A stretch of 64,000 nucleotides of DNA, taken from assembly GCF_963966145.1 (NCBI RefSeq), contig NC_091049.1, positions 19,406,001-19,470,000 of the forward strand. The letters run 5' to 3'. Source of the stretch: Tenebrio molitor (taxonomy: Eukaryota > Arthropoda > Insecta > Coleoptera > Tenebrionidae). The position numbers and the translations under genes are program-made. How positions within the stretch are numbered: the stretch's first letter is position 1; each line of letters starts with the position of its first letter. Below, piece after piece: positions 22,074 through 34,070 of this stretch. Under the pieces are notes generated by a model. The model was not told the DNA's origin, did no database searches, and saw only the letters and a list, made by a program, of their open reading frames with translations.

Positions 22074-24400
22074 AATGTTTAGCACAAACATGGCTGCTTT
22101 TGCTAATTCTCCACTCTTCGATTTTTAAAATGTCTTTCCAAATTCGCTTCGTCTCCTCATTTGACGGAAACTTAAATATATGTACACTTCTATTAAAAAA
22201 AAAAAGCGTACAGGTATTGAGAGCTAATGTAAATGGGGATAAAATTAATTAATCGTTTCCAAGAAAACGTATTACGGTATTACTGACATTTTGTATGTAT
22301 GTCAAATGTATGAAAATTGCTTTTTATAAATTTTTAAATTGTTGTTAGATTGTTGAGAGTTGCCTTTTTCTATAAATTTACGAATAAAAGTTTGAGTTGT
22401 GTTTGTAGTAATTCAGTAATTGGTAATACTTGACTAATAAATAAGGCAAAACATTTACACACATTAAAATCTCTGAAAAATACATCGATAAAATCCGGCT
22501 ATCAGCATGGGTTTTGTTACAGGTTTCTAAGTAACAACAATTAAAGGGTAGGTTTACAATATGGCAATCTAGCCAAAATTGTGCTCACTACTTGTACGCT
22601 TTTTTTTTGAATAGAAGTGTACATTCTGAATCACCTAATACTATTCCGGACAAGGAATCTTGGCCACAACTGACATTTAACTGACAAATATGTGTCAACT
22701 GGCCTTTATTGAACATAACCCAACTTTTGACTCGATAATGCTATTTCCCTGTTTTTTTGATGTCACAAGAAAAACTTCAAAGTGATTTTCAATAATTGTC
22801 ATGGTAATGTTGCAGTTTAAGGTCCTTAAAAACTTCTATGATGCTCGTTACTGATTTTAAGTAATATGTACCTATTCCTATTCCATGAAAAATATATCAT
22901 TATGGATAATAGTACTTGGAGGAATAAGGAGCAAGGCATAAATAATAATTAATGTCAAAAATCTGTATTTTTCAATGGAAACTGCAAATACGTCCGCTTT
23001 TAGAGGCATTTGTTACGCAAAGAATTTGACAACGACATGCTGTTTCCGTACCTCGAATGGAGTTCAGATCTGACATGTGGCATGTCGGTCATTCCTTCAA
23101 AGGTATTCATTTTTACTCACGATTAGCTCTAGCTGACAGGTCTCACAAAGCAACTTGATTTTATTCGCTTTTTCATTAAAATATCTCAATTATTGTTTAT
23201 TAAACATTTTTATTTCCTCAAAACTTTTCAAAAAACAAATAATATTTTTATACAGCAATGTTTAGAAAAATAGTGACTTTAAAAATAAGTAATGAAAAAC
23301 ATGTCACAATTTAAAATAAGAATGTTAAATATCAACCCACTTAAACTGCTTCTTTAAAAAATAAATATTATATGGCAGTTCATAGTTCATTAAACGCCTT
23401 TTCATTTGATATATCGCTTATTGAAATCGGACAAGAAATAAAGTTGCTAGAGCTTTAAAAAAAAAAATTGGATCATCCTGTATATAGAGATTACAACAAT
23501 AAAATGCTGCAAAAGTTCCCAAACAGTGGGGCACCATTTAAAATTTTTATCTTTGAGAAAACCATTCATGTTGGGAAAAAATGGTATTAAGGTTTTAGAG
23601 TTTTAGACCATATTTTCCCTCAGAAACACCCTGACATTCTTGGGAGACCATTCCCTGTATTTAATTTTTAATTTTTGGTTTCATATAGAAAATGGTAACC
23701 CTTCTTCTTATAATGATAACCTCGAAGACAAGACAGTTTTACTGTTACATTCTACCGATAGGTCACCCGATACCTATAAAATTAACATTTCTTAATGAAG
23801 AACTAAAAAAATTTTTCGTTATGGCATTAGAGAACTTCATGGGTTTAAGGTGAGAAAACCAATATGCATGTATATATTTTTTATTTATTTTTGTAGCCTT
23901 ACCAATCGGTCTACTCCGAATACTGACCTGACCTGACCTAAATCAACTTTACTATGGGCTCAAATTCAAAGATGCCAATTTTTTACATTTTTTTTATATG
24001 AACTTCTATACTTTTTGTAGTTATTTTATAGGAGGGTGATGATTATTATTATTAGGTATAGTATTTAGTTATGGATGTATTAGTTTCAGTGTAATTAAAA
24101 GGGAAATTAATAAATAAAATCGAAAAGGAATGAACCAAATTTATTAGCATTAATGAAACAACTTTGGGATACAGAGCCTTAGTCCGTTCTGGGACGCTTT
24201 AATCAACTGCGTGTTGTTAGTTATTTTCTCAAAGCAAAAAGATCGCAATGCCTTCAAATTCAGCACAGCTTCATGAGCCGAAGGCGAATTTGAACTTTTT
24301 TTAAATATTCTTTAAAAACAGAATCCTTAAAATTTTGACTTAAAAAAAAAATATCCTCAAAAACGGGGCAAAATTCACTTGAGGTGATGACGTATGGAAG
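22074..24400. other. Unassigned AT-rich region with an inverted-repeat pair
   Basis: No gene was recognised. Arms of about 45 bp at 22178-22222 (GTACACTTCTATT, poly-A, GCGTACAGGTATTG) recur inverted at about 22583-22630, suggesting a 450-bp MITE. A segment ending in GGATCATCCTGTATA at about 23473-23487 resembles a mariner-type end, but its partner was not found. Confidence 0.4.
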
Positions 24401-24404
24401 CCTT

Positions 24405-25060
24405 TCACTTTGCTTTTTGCCTTTCCTTTCGGGCGTTTGCGACTTTTAATTCTGGGTCACTCTTGTTTGTTGTGGATGCTACATCAAGTATAAAAGAAAC
24501 CTCAGCAGTGTCGACTAAGCTAATGTCAGAATAACATTTGGAAGTACTTGGGAGGGATAATAATTGCAAAGTGTTTTCTTCACATTCTTTTCCTAAGATT
24601 TCTGCATTAGTTTCAAGAATAATTATTTCTTCATTCTCGATATTGGGATGACTTCCTATGTCTAAGGGCATATTATTTATTTCTTCTTCTGAATAGAAAT
24701 CATAATCATGAAAACTGTCCAATACGATAACCGAATGATCTTCAATAACTTCTTCATGAGTTTGCTTATTCGATGTTTGGGAACCAACCTAATTTTCGAA
24801 AAAATTTTAGGAGCAGTTTCCATTCTTTGGATTTCTTTTTTTCTCTTAAATCTTCTGTTTCAAGTTCCAATTCTTCAATCGTCTCTGGTCCAATTATATC
24901 TAAACTCATTTTGTATTTTTCCCTTCCTCTAAAGTCTTCCACAATCTCGGTCTGATTTTTACTTTGTTTTCCCAGGCATTTAGAGTAATCGACTGCGTCT
25001 GGATTCCACGGATAAAGCCCGGTTGCTCGGAAACCATTACAAATTGTATCCGTCTGGTGA
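24405..25060 (-). pseudogene. pogo/Tigger-type transposase C-terminal tail (relic 1)
   Basis: Minus-strand frames read NGFRATGLYPWNPDAVDYSK then CLGKQS, an acidic region (IGPETIEELELETEDLREKK) and a Glu/Ser-rich end. GFR.TG(L/I)(Y/F)P(W/L)(N/D)P..(V)DY is a signature at the end of the DDE_1 domain of pogo-like transposases of insects. The catalytic core upstream is missing. A frame change occurs at about 24800. It is related to the pogo relic at 28140-29400. Confidence 0.65.
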
Positions 25061-25254
25061 TAAAATTAACTTACAAAGGGGGTCATTCGCAAAACTCGTT
25101 AAGACTCGATAAGAAGTTGCAAATTCAAAACCATGACAACCGACATTGTTGAAGCATTGTATTTGCCGTTTCGTTAACGATTTGCAAATTTGCAAAGTTT
25201 CGTGAATCTCCCCCTAAGTAATAAAATGCAATATCAAGAATGTTGACAATTTTT

Positions 25255-25374
25255 GTTGTCTGTCAGCTAGAATAGTGTCAAAAAAAAAACAATAAAGCTT
25301 GAACTACATCGAATTTTTCAAAACTGACCGAAATTTGATGTCCCACTTTTTTTGCCGGCAATAGTACCTCCTTA
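25255..25374. repeat. Orphan transposon end (CTATTGCCGGCAAAAA type)
   Basis: About 110 bp match, inverted, the left end of the element at 27497-28120 (shared GATGTAGTTCAAGCTTTATT and the terminal CTATTGC(C/G)GGCAAAAA). It ends at 25374 next to TA. No partner end was found on the left. Confidence 0.6.
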
Positions 25375-25619
25375 CCGGTGGAATGTAATGCCTTCTTGTT
25401 GCTTATGTTTTACTCTGCAACTTTTTACGTAACAAGTTCTTGTCATTTTGGTATGATTGTATAGTTTGTATTGCACTATTTTAAAGATTTCTGAACAGTA
25501 AACACAGATTCTGAACCTATAAAATGTCGCGACCTAAAAAACTGTTAATTTGTTCACTATCCTCCACCCGGCGGCACGGCAATTTTGCCGGAGTACATAC
25601 ACTATTACGGATAATACTA

Positions 25620-26092
25620 TCAAGTAATAGTGCAGTGCTTATCAACATAATTACCGGCGTCTCGCCTCCACACTTTGACTTTTTTGTGTTTTATGTTCTG
25701 TGTCAATGTTAAGGAATTTCCTAACGATGTGACATGAGTATAATAATATACCTTTTTGAAGTCCAAAATTTTTAAATTTTTAAAAAGAGATTGCGGTACT
25801 ATTCCTGTTGCTGAAATTATAAATGGTAAAATCGAAATTTTTTCTAAACACCAAAGATTTCTCATAGCAACGGAGAGTTCTAAATATTTATTAATTTTTG
25901 TATTATATGTCTGTGTTATATTGTGTGAATTTGGAACAGCTATATGTAAAAGATATGCTTGCTTTTGTTGTTTATTTAAAATAATAATGTCTGGTCTGTT
26001 ATGCTGAATGTGAATGTCAGTTAAAACTGTGCGAACAAAATATAATTTGTCATTGTCATTTTCTAAACAACTTTCTGGTTTATAATTTGTTA
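25620..26092 (-). pseudogene. LINE reverse-transcriptase C-terminal domain, copy 2
   Basis: Minus-strand reading gives RTVLTDIHIQHNRPDIIIL, then QAYLLHIAVPNSHN, KINKYLELSVAMRNLW and ILPFIISATGIVPQSLFKNL. The segment RPDI..L....AYL.(D/H)IA.PN....K..KY is the conserved end of many insect non-LTR retrotransposons, followed by P..I.ATG..P. Compared with copy 1 it lacks the MITE and therefore shows the empty site at 25905. The rest of the element is absent. Confidence 0.7.
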
Positions 26093-26207
26093 TTGATATC
26101 GTTAGGTAGATATATGCAACAAAGTATGCACATTTTTGCCCTTATCAATATGGCGCCTTCGATCCGTAGTGGCCACACGTCAATGTGGGCTATAATATAT
26201 GTGTATA

Positions 26208-27494
26208 GTGGCGGCCGGGGAAAATGGGAATAACTTAAATCACTCTGCGCTGTATTTAAATAAAACTGTAATGGTTATCATTATAAAGATTTACGATAGG
26301 GACAAATTTTTGCCTGTCACCACCTGCAAACGAAACCTATTTAAATCGTTCGTTCTAAGAATACAGATATTAAAAGAAATCGTTCTGGCAGAATTTTTAA
26401 AAATATTTATAAAAATAGATATAGGAATGAACAATAAAAGGATGTTTCATAAAATCTAACAGAAAAAAGTAAATAAAAAATATGTAACAAAAATATTTGA
26501 ATTGGTATTATTCCATATCTCCATCTTCGCTGCCAGATGATTCATCATTGACATTGATTATAATTTCGGGAAAGTCATTATTTTCTAAAAAACTGTCTTC
26601 ATTTTTTTTTACGTGGTTCACACAATTAATCCATAAATTTTGATTAATTTTCGAAACTTCTCGAATTACTTCAATTACCGTTGGACTTAAGTGAGGTGTT
26701 TTGTTAGATTTTCGGATACCATGTTTAAGTTGACTCCATACCAACTCTATTGGATTTAGAACACAGTAGTATGGAGGCAACCCTAGTACTGTGTGCCCTT
26801 GTTCTGCCGCATAACTGTCACAGTAAAATGTTTTAGTTTTATCAACGTTACTACATATTTTTAATTAAATTTTACAATTCCGTTTTCGTTGCTTTTTCTG
26901 CAATATTTAGGCCCCTAATTTCCATAAACTGTAAAATTTCGGCTTTTCTGCTACCAGTATTAGGGATTTTGAATTGTTGTCGTGAATGATACGACGCATT
27001 GTCCATAACAACTATCGATCGGGGAGCCAAATTGGGTACTAAATTATTTTTGAACCATTTTTTAAAAAGTTCTGATCCATATCTTGATGGTAGTCAGCCG
27101 AACTTTTGGAAATATTCTTAGCTGACAATAGTAATCCATCGTTGACTCAACCGTCTTCATTACCTGTATGAAGTATAATGACTCGTTTACGTCTTGCCGG
27201 TGGGACATTCAATTGGCACTTTCCAGAGTCATCAACCCAACCTTTAGATAATACTTCGTGGGTATCGAACCAGGTTTCATCAAGATAAACAACGAATTTC
27301 TCTTATAAATTTCGTCCGATGTACTCGAAGGCGTTCACTTTCCATAATTGACAAACGGTTATTAATTCTTTTGTAGCAAAAGCCCACAGTATGCAATATT
27401 TTTTTAAATATTCTGGTTGAGAAATCGACAGGAAAACTACATTGCATCAATTTTTCTTTTATAGCGTCCGCCGTTGGTATTTCAATTGTTACGG
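26208..27494 (-). pseudogene. DDE_3-type (IS630/Tc1-like) transposon copy with decayed transposase
   Basis: The left terminus is GTGGCGGCCGGGGAAAAT next to TA at 26206. The minus strand encodes, in order, HTH remnants and GFCYKRINNRLSIMESERLR (about 27400), FVVYLDETWFDTHEV (first Asp, about 27290), VVMDNASYHSRQ (second Asp, about 27000), and PPYYCVLNPIELVWSQLK (Glu, about 26760) with an acidic C-terminus ending at 26508. Thus all three catalytic motifs are still legible but spread over shifted frames with stops. The 5' part is cut at 27494 by another element. A second copy of the 3' end is at 47630-50227. Confidence 0.7.
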
Positions 27495-27496
27495 TA

Positions 27497-28120
27497 CTAT
27501 TGCGGGCAAAAAAGTGGGTCATCAAATTTTTGTCAGTTTTGAAAACTTTGATGTAGTTCAAGCTTTATTTTCATTTTTTTTTGACACTATTCTAGCTGAC
27601 AGTTTAAAATTAGTAGTTTATTTGACGAGTTTGTGTGTAAATTGGGCCTTTTTTGACACGCGTGGGCCATTTTAAAACGCGTCGTTTCACTCGCGTTTTA
27701 AAGGCCCACGAGTGCCAAAAAAGGCCCAATTTACACACGAACGAGTTGAATACAACGTTTTTTTGTTCGACGAGCCCCTTAAAGGCTCCAAATCGCTTAA
27801 AACCTTTAAAATTAGCTTGACGTTTCGTTTTGACAAGTTGTGACATTTATCAAAATCCGTTCACATAGGAGAAAATTCTCAAATTCTGACAGTGTCGAAC
27901 AAAAAATGTATTTTATACTGCTATTTTACTTTTCCAAATGCCATCTTCTTTTGATAAAGGTAGATTTTAATTGGGACTTTGCATTAAATAAATATTCACT
28001 ACGTACTTACTTACACTTATTCCCTACAATCTCAAAGTAGGGTTAGAATCAGATACGGGTTATTTCACATTAAAAGTCAAGACAATGACGTTGATGTCCC
28101 ACTTTTTTTGCCCGCAATAG
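27497..28120. mobile_element. TA-flanked non-autonomous element (CTATTGCGGGCAAAAA ends)
   Basis: The ends CTATTGCGGGCAAAAAA at 27497 and the complement ending at 28120 are inverted, each with TA outside. It interrupts the N-terminal frame of the DDE_3 transposase and carries one copy of the hairpin-ended repeat family at 27612-27906. It is non-coding apart from chance frames. Confidence 0.75.
27612..27906 (-). repeat. Hairpin-ended repeat family, copy A
   Basis: The unit has a unique part (GACACTGTCAGAATTTGAGA, then CAAAACGAAACGTCAAG and TCGAACAAAAAAACG) and ends in a hairpin of about 50-bp arms (GTGTGTAAATTGGGCC…TTTTGGCACTCGTGGGCC). Copies are at 29424-29715 (+), 40302-40560 (-) and 52739-53005 (+). 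No frame is conserved. Confidence 0.8.
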
Positions 28121-28139
28121 TACATTTCATATATATTTT

Positions 28140-29400
28140 TTTAATTTCTGTTTTTTCATTTTCCGAAAATGATTCGACTATGATTCCTTTTACACGTTCT
28201 CGGATTGTGACTTGGGATCAGAATTTTGAAGAGAAACTGTATCGAATTTGACGTTTTTGTGAGTTGCAATCACAGGTACGATGCAGACGTCATCCATTGA
28301 GATAATAGAGCCTTCTTGCGAAATATTGGGAAAATTTTCAATTCTGTCTTCAATTTCCATAGGAACCTCTAGTAGGTCGTCGGCTTGACCATTATCCTCT
28401 AACCTGTTATTCTCCAGAAATTTTATTTCGTTCATAATTGTATTCACATTTATTCCGTAAGTCTCTAATTTAGGCCCAATCACTTTCAAAACTTTTTCAA
28501 CCGATCTATAGTCTACGAAGGTTAGTATGTCCAGAGGTGGTAAAAGTTGGTTCTGATTGCTTTGTCTTTCCAATGCATTCTGGACGCATTTCGTATAATC
28601 AACGTTATCAGGATTCACAGGGAAAAGACCACATTTTCGAAAACCGTTTTTTATAGCAACTGTCATATCACGCTTCCAAGGTTTCTTTGAAAAGTCGACA
28701 AAAATTCGTTTTTGTAACTGAATACTGAACTATTTATGTTTTCGGGTTTACTTTACCAATTCCGAACTGTATTTTTCCACCCTTGTTTTACAGGCGTAAA
28801 TACACTCACATCTGCAGGCATAACATATGGGTCGTGTTTGGTGGAAGAGCGTACAAAGTTATTTGATTTTTTTCGCAAAATTCGCTTAATGGCAGAGTCA
28901 TATGTGATCTGTGTCCATCGATGAAAAGGACGACCGTTTTTTTTTTATAGTTTTCGATCAGCCAGTTGTTAAAATCATTAGCTATGTATTCATAAAATAC
29001 ATTTGCTTTCATCCAGCCAGAATCCGACTTGCCTAACACCCATGACTCTGGCATATTTTCAACCACTGCCAAAGGTGGACAGATGTTGCCGCTTGCAGTA
29101 AAAACAACTAATACTGTGATTAATTCTTTCTCATTGCTCGTTTTAACCGTATGTAAGTTTAACCATCCTTTTGGGGCTAAAACTTTACCCGTTTTGGGGT
29201 ATAAGGAATATCCCGACTCATCACCGTTAAGAATTCTATTGGGGTCATCAAATAACTATATCTAATATATTATTTTCTTCTAAAAAATTTTTTAACTCAG
29301 AAAACCAAAATCTTATACTTTGTTCTGTGACAACTGCTCGCGCTTTATTAATACCTTCAGGCTCACACACTGAATTTTTGACCCAGTTTTCCGTTTTTTA
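28140..29400 (-). pseudogene. pogo/Tigger-type transposase (relic 2, most of DDE_1 domain)
   Basis: In minus order: NRILNGDESGYSLYPKTGKV (first Asp region, about 29240), LAPKGWLNLHTVKTSNEKE, then NMPESWVLGKSDSGWM, then VLFIDGHRSHMTLPLSEFC with YALPPNTTHM (second Asp), a frameshift, ADVSVFTPVKQGWKNTVRNW, a possible 48-bp intron, and IKNGFRKCGLFPVNPDNVDY with an acidic tail ending at 28190. This is the DDE_1 catalytic domain of pogo-like elements. The copy is truncated upstream at about 29400, where a hairpin-family copy begins. The frameshift around the THML/PADV junction makes it inactive. Confidence 0.75.
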
Positions 29401-29423
29401 TCATTCTTTCATTCTGTAATATA

Positions 29424-29715
29424 TTTTTTTGTTCAACACTGTCAGAATTTGAGAATTTTCTCCTGTGTGAACGGATTTTGATAAATTTGACAACTTGTCA
29501 AAACGAAACGTCAAGTTAATTTTAAGGATTTTCAGCGATTTGGAGCCTTTCGGGGAGTCGTCGAACAAAAAAACGTTGTATTCAACTCGGTCTTGTGTGA
29601 TTTGGGCTTTTTTTGGCACTCGTGGACCTTTAAAACTCTCGTTTCACTCGAGTTTTAAACTGACCCACTCGTGCCAAAAAAAGCCCAAATTACACACGAA
29701 CTCGTTAAATAAACC
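29424..29715 (+). repeat. Hairpin-ended repeat family, copy B
   Basis: Same layout as copy A in plus orientation: unique 5' part beginning TTGTTCAACACTGTCAGAAT, then the terminal hairpin (TTTGGGCTTTTTTTGGCACT against its complement). It lies directly upstream of the truncated end of the pogo relic. Confidence 0.8.
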
Positions 29716-31956
29716 ATTATTATTTTTCACTTTAGTATAATTGCATGAAAACTCCTAAGATACGAAATATGTAAACATGTCCACAACAACCGGGGCGTAA
29801 TAAGAGGGCATAATGAATTCATTACGCCCTAAAAAAATAGGTTAATCATAATCATACAATAATTCTATTAAATAATCAAATTTATTATATAACAACTAGT
29901 ACAACTTGTAACAGAGAATTAATAAGGTGATTTGGCAAAATAAAAATGACAGTTTTCAAATTTTCCCGAAAATGTAACATTTTTGTTGGAAAGATCTTCA
30001 GAAACAGTTATATTTTCATTTCCAGAGGCATATTCTGGTTGTTCCAATTTGGATGTAAACTCTAAAATTAACAGAAGTACGTATTTGTCTCAAAAGTTTG
30101 ATAATTAGTTTTGACCGCATTCGAAATCGGTAGATGGAGCGCAAAAAGGTTCTGCCGCCCGAAATGTCACACAAACAAAGTTTATATGGAAAAGTTGAAA
30201 ATTGAAACGGCCTTATAAGCGTAGCTTTTTGATTCAGATGGCCTTGGTTATTAGTTATTTATTACTACTCCATTTCTTTTTTGCCTTCAAATTTAGTTCT
30301 TGCGAAATGTGGGTAGAGGACGCTGATTATTTTGTGCTTATCTATGTGTGCTTGGCCTTGGCAGCTCCGGTCTATATCTATGTCTCTCTATGGTTCTTTC
30401 GTCTATGGTTCCGGTCGCGCACATTGCACGTTGCTTTTGTCTTGGTTTTGGTGTTCAAACAGCTAAAACAGCAAACACAAACAGTGCCTGAGCTGAACAG
30501 TGGACAGTGCGAGTGGGACGAATGAAATTGTAAGTTTTTCTTCTCATAATGTTGTTTATTATGTTCATTATTGATTATATTTTTCATCATAACGTAACGG
30601 CCATAGTCACTCACGTGCATTTGTTGGCTGTTGCCTTGCTGTTAAAATTTACTGACAGCGAATGTTGAGATAGCCGAGTTTGAATTTAAACCAACCGCCA
30701 ACAAAAGCTAGGAAATTACCGGAGTGGGCACCACCAGCGACCACTGGGGGGCGTGGGTGGAAGCCGACAGGGGATGAACGGCCATGTTTTTTTTTGCGAC
30801 ACTTCTCCCTTGTCTGTAGATGAGTGCAGAGGTACCCTGTGTGATTTTCTTTTTGTGCTCTAACTGTGTGATTTTCGGTGCTTTCCGAACTACATTAGAC
30901 GTTGTTGTTGTCCAGCCCTTCTGGTTTGAACAAGGTATGTTTGCGGTACTAAAATTATGTCTGTTTCGCGCGAAATGTATTTTAATTATCATGATGGTCG
31001 CACGTGGGTTGTTGATGTTCCCACCATATTGTATAAAATCCGCAATTATCTCGACCATCCCCATGTATCACGCTTTTAACATTTGTAAGCTTGTGAAGGA
31101 GAGTAAGGCCGCCTGGTTCTAGGTTTGTAAATTTTATAAAATTGTACGGATCACGTTTTTTTTTTGTTGTCAAATCTGGTTTTACAATTCACTAACTTTC
31201 CTAAAAGAAAAGGGCGCCAAGTTTTAGCGTGGGTCTGTGGCTTTTACTTTTTATAAGCGCACTCCCTCATTTTTTATCCCCTTCTAATTATTCCGAGTGA
31301 CGCTTTTTGGTGTGATAAGTATCTAGTTATTGTTCAACACTTTCCATCCCGGTAGCAACCAAATGTTTATATTTCAGGTGTCTCCGTGGGTTTTTCCTTA
31401 GCTAGGGATCTACTACATTTAGTCCCGGGGCGCCCTCCATATTATTCATGGCGCCCCCCCTTGGCGATGAACCGGCTCTAATATGCTAGGGTCGACCGGA
31501 CTATGTTTTTTTTATTTTTATGTATGTGTTAATGGTTGTTACCACCTTTCCATCCCAAATTGAAAGTGTTCTTAGATAGCTCTGTCAACAAATATTTGTC
31601 GCGTTTCTTTTTTGTTTGCTTTTTCCAGTTTGCTGTAGCTGTAAATTCTAGACCTTACCGCGAGGCTCTCTCTCTGTTTGAGGGGTTTTGTTTTTCCTCT
31701 AACCTCCCAACGTTGAACACGACCTCGCGGCCCTCATAAAATTTGCACCCCAAGGGAGACCCAAAAACCTAACGCTTGGCAGGACTTGTTGAATGCTGGG
31801 TTTTACTCGAGCTCCATGGCACACTTCCGGAAATGTGATCAGGTCTATTTTCCCTGAGTCTGTGTAGCCTGACAAGCGCGTTGTGTTTTCTTTTGCTTTG
31901 GAAAAGTAATGTTCACTTCAGCCGATGAACTTAGAGTACCTCAATTTGTTGACTTA
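29716..31956. other. Unassigned region before the mariner element
   Basis: No family was recognised. A 107-codon hydrophobic frame at 30202-30525 and other short frames have no supporting features. From about 31200 on, pyrimidine-rich and GC-richer text (for example GGGGCGCCCTCC near 31430) continues after the mariner to about 33780, so the mariner sits inside this older sequence, which may be retroelement untranslated DNA. Confidence 0.3.
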
Positions 31957-33249
31957 CGAGGGGATATTGATATCTAGTTAGCCTGGACATTTTCCGGTAG
32001 ACAAAATTGAATTTGGTTGCTATGGTAACAACTATGATGTTTTATAAATAACTTGTTCAAATTTGACAGCCACACGTTGAACGGTAACAAAACTGTGAAT
32101 TTTTGAAAACAACATGTCAGACAACACACTAGATTTTGAACGAAAAGAGTTTCGGTCAGTTGTTAAGTACTTGTTTGTGAAAGGGTTATCAGGCAAAGAA
32201 ATTTTTGCTGATATGGTAAAAACCTTAGGTGATCAGTGTCCTTCATATGCCACTATTAAAAACTGGGTTGCGGAATTTAAAAGAGGAAGATCAGATATGA
32301 AAGATGAGCACCGCTCTGGAAGACCAATTTCTGTGACCACTCCAGGAAACATTGATTCTGTTCATGACATGATTCTAGAAAATCGACGAATTGGGCTCAC
32401 TCGTATAGCAGAGACATTGCACATTTCCTATGAACGCGTATTTCACATTGTTCACCACGATTTGGGAATGAGCAAACTTGCGGCCAAATGGGTTCCGAAA
32501 TGCTTGAACGCTGATCAGAAGCGCGTTCGTTTGACAAAGTCGGAGGAAATGTGCCACCGTTTTGAAGAGGATTCCTCAAATTTTTTGGATCGCCTTGTCA
32601 CTATGGACGAAACATGGGTCCATCACTATGATCCAGAGACTAAAGAGCAATCCAAAGAGTGGAAGCATGCCGGTTCTCCACGTCCCAAGAAGTTTCGTGC
32701 TCAAAAGTCAGCTGGAAAAGTTCTGGCTTCAGTTTTCTGGGACAAAGATGGGATAATTCTGTTAGATTTCTTGGAACAGGGCAGAACTATTACGGGAGCA
32801 TATTATAGTGAGTTGCTAAATAAATTGCACAAGAAAATTCGGGAAAAACGTCGTGGAAAACTTGCCAAAGGTGTGCTCTTTTTGCAAGGCAACGCTCCTG
32901 CTCACAAGTCGTTCATTGCACTGCAAAAACTTCATGAAATTGGTTTGGAATTGATTGACCACCCGCCCTATTCCCCGGATTTAGCACCATCAGACTATTA
33001 TTTATTCCCAAAACTCAAAAAACATTTGAAAGGTGCCAAATTTTCCACGAATAACGAAGTCATATGTGCCGTTGAGAATTGGTTTGCAGACCAAGATACC
33101 GTTTTTTTTTTCAAGGGTTTAGAATTACTTTACGAACGTTCTATTAAATGTGTAAGTCTTAAAGGAGAGTATGTTGAATAAACACAATTTCGTTTTAAAA
33201 TATTATGACGTTTTATATGGTAGGCTAAGTACTTATCAATATCCCCTCG
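31957..33249 (+). mobile_element. mariner transposon, near full length
   Basis: The inverted ends begin CGAGGGGATATTGATA at 31957 and end with the complement at 33249 (about 28 bp with mismatches further in). TA lies on both sides (31955-31956 and 33250-33251). The 1293-bp element holds one uninterrupted transposase frame. Its small number of end mismatches and open frame suggest a fairly recent insertion. Confidence 0.9.
32114..33181 (+). CDS. mariner transposase (irritans-like), second catalytic Asp replaced
   Basis: A 355-residue frame with the usual mariner length. Residues 1-110 form the paired helix-turn-helix DNA-binding domain (KNWVAEFKRGRSDMKDEHRS, GRPISVTTP; later LAAKWVPKCL). The DD34D catalytic domain follows: first Asp in VTMDETWVHHYDPETKEQSK, third Asp in YSPDLAPSDYYLFPKL. 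The second Asp motif, normally (L/H)xDNAPAH, reads LQGNAPAH (codon GGC at about 32888-32890), so the metal-binding triad is broken. The enzyme would cut and paste DNA at TA sites; this copy is expected to be catalytically dead although its frame is intact. It could still bind its ends. Confidence 0.92.
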   Translation: MSDNTLDFERKEFRSVVKYLFVKGLSGKEIFADMVKTLGDQCPSYATIKNWVAEFKRGRSDMKDEHRSGRPISVTTPGNIDSVHDMILENRRIGLTRIAETLHISYERVFHIVHHDLGMSKLAAKWVPKCLNADQKRVRLTKSEEMCHRFEEDSSNFLDRLVTMDETWVHHYDPETKEQSKEWKHAGSPRPKKFRAQKSAGKVLASVFWDKDGIILLDFLEQGRTITGAYYSELLNKLHKKIREKRRGKLAKGVLFLQGNAPAHKSFIALQKLHEIGLELIDHPPYSPDLAPSDYYLFPKLKKHLKGAKFSTNNEVICAVENWFADQDTVFFFKGLELLYERSIKCVSLKGEYVE

Positions 33250-34070
33250 TACGTAAAGCAGTTAGGACCTTTCCCTTAGCACTAAATCACGGGTAGGCGG
33301 GAAATGTTAAAGTCGTAAGGATAGGTGCCACAGCCCACCGGGGACCACCCAAGGCCACTCGCTCCTTCTATAGCGTATCTGCCGCACATTGTAAATTAAC
33401 TTGAAAAGGAGAAAACATGCTAAGGTTCTCGTCTAGTGCTCGCTCCCGCTCGAACGGTCCGAAGTAACTGTTTTGTTTGTAATGTACATGACCCTTCTGT
33501 TTTTCCTGAATTTTAGATTGTGTTGTTTATGAAATCAGTTTTGTTCAATTTTCAATAACTGTCCCGACCACGTTGTCACTTCGGACTTGTTCGTATTTTC
33601 AGGAGAGGTTTTAGCGGAGCCTCATTCGGGGGTCTAGGAGGATGGCCAGAGCTCACCATTTTCCTAGAGTTCTAAATGAGTAGTCTTCTCACCTTTGGGG
33701 AGACTTGGGTGCCCTCTCCCGAGACGTTTATTATTCATTAATCCCGGCGTTAACGAAAACCATAACTTTGAATAAATAGCTGGTTTTAATTATTGCGTTG
33801 TTTTATTTGCACTCTTCTGTGTGGTTCACAAACCCTGTTGGAACGAATCTGGTAATGTTTAATTTGTATAAAAAAAAAACACAACGTAGGGAAATTAACG
33901 AGGTACGATCACGCGCTCTTGGCCATTTTTGAATTTCGCGGGTTTTATTTTCATTGCGTATGTTGGTAAAACAAACAAAAATGAGATGGCCGCTTGGTGG
34001 GAATTTTGAATTACCCACTTGGTTCATCACAATGTGTAGCGCCATATTTTGGTTATGTTAACCTTTTATA
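33250..34070. other. Unassigned GC-richer DNA downstream of the mariner
   Basis: Continuation of the older sequence interrupted by the mariner. Segments such as CCCACCGGGGACCACCC near 33340 and AATAAATAGCTGG near 33770 suggest retroelement untranslated or LTR DNA, but no defining structure was found. Confidence 0.3.

Noticed and set aside
30202..30525. 107-codon frame with several hydrophobic stretches
   Set aside because: No recognisable family, codon pattern or neighbouring exon; lies in unassigned repeat-like DNA.
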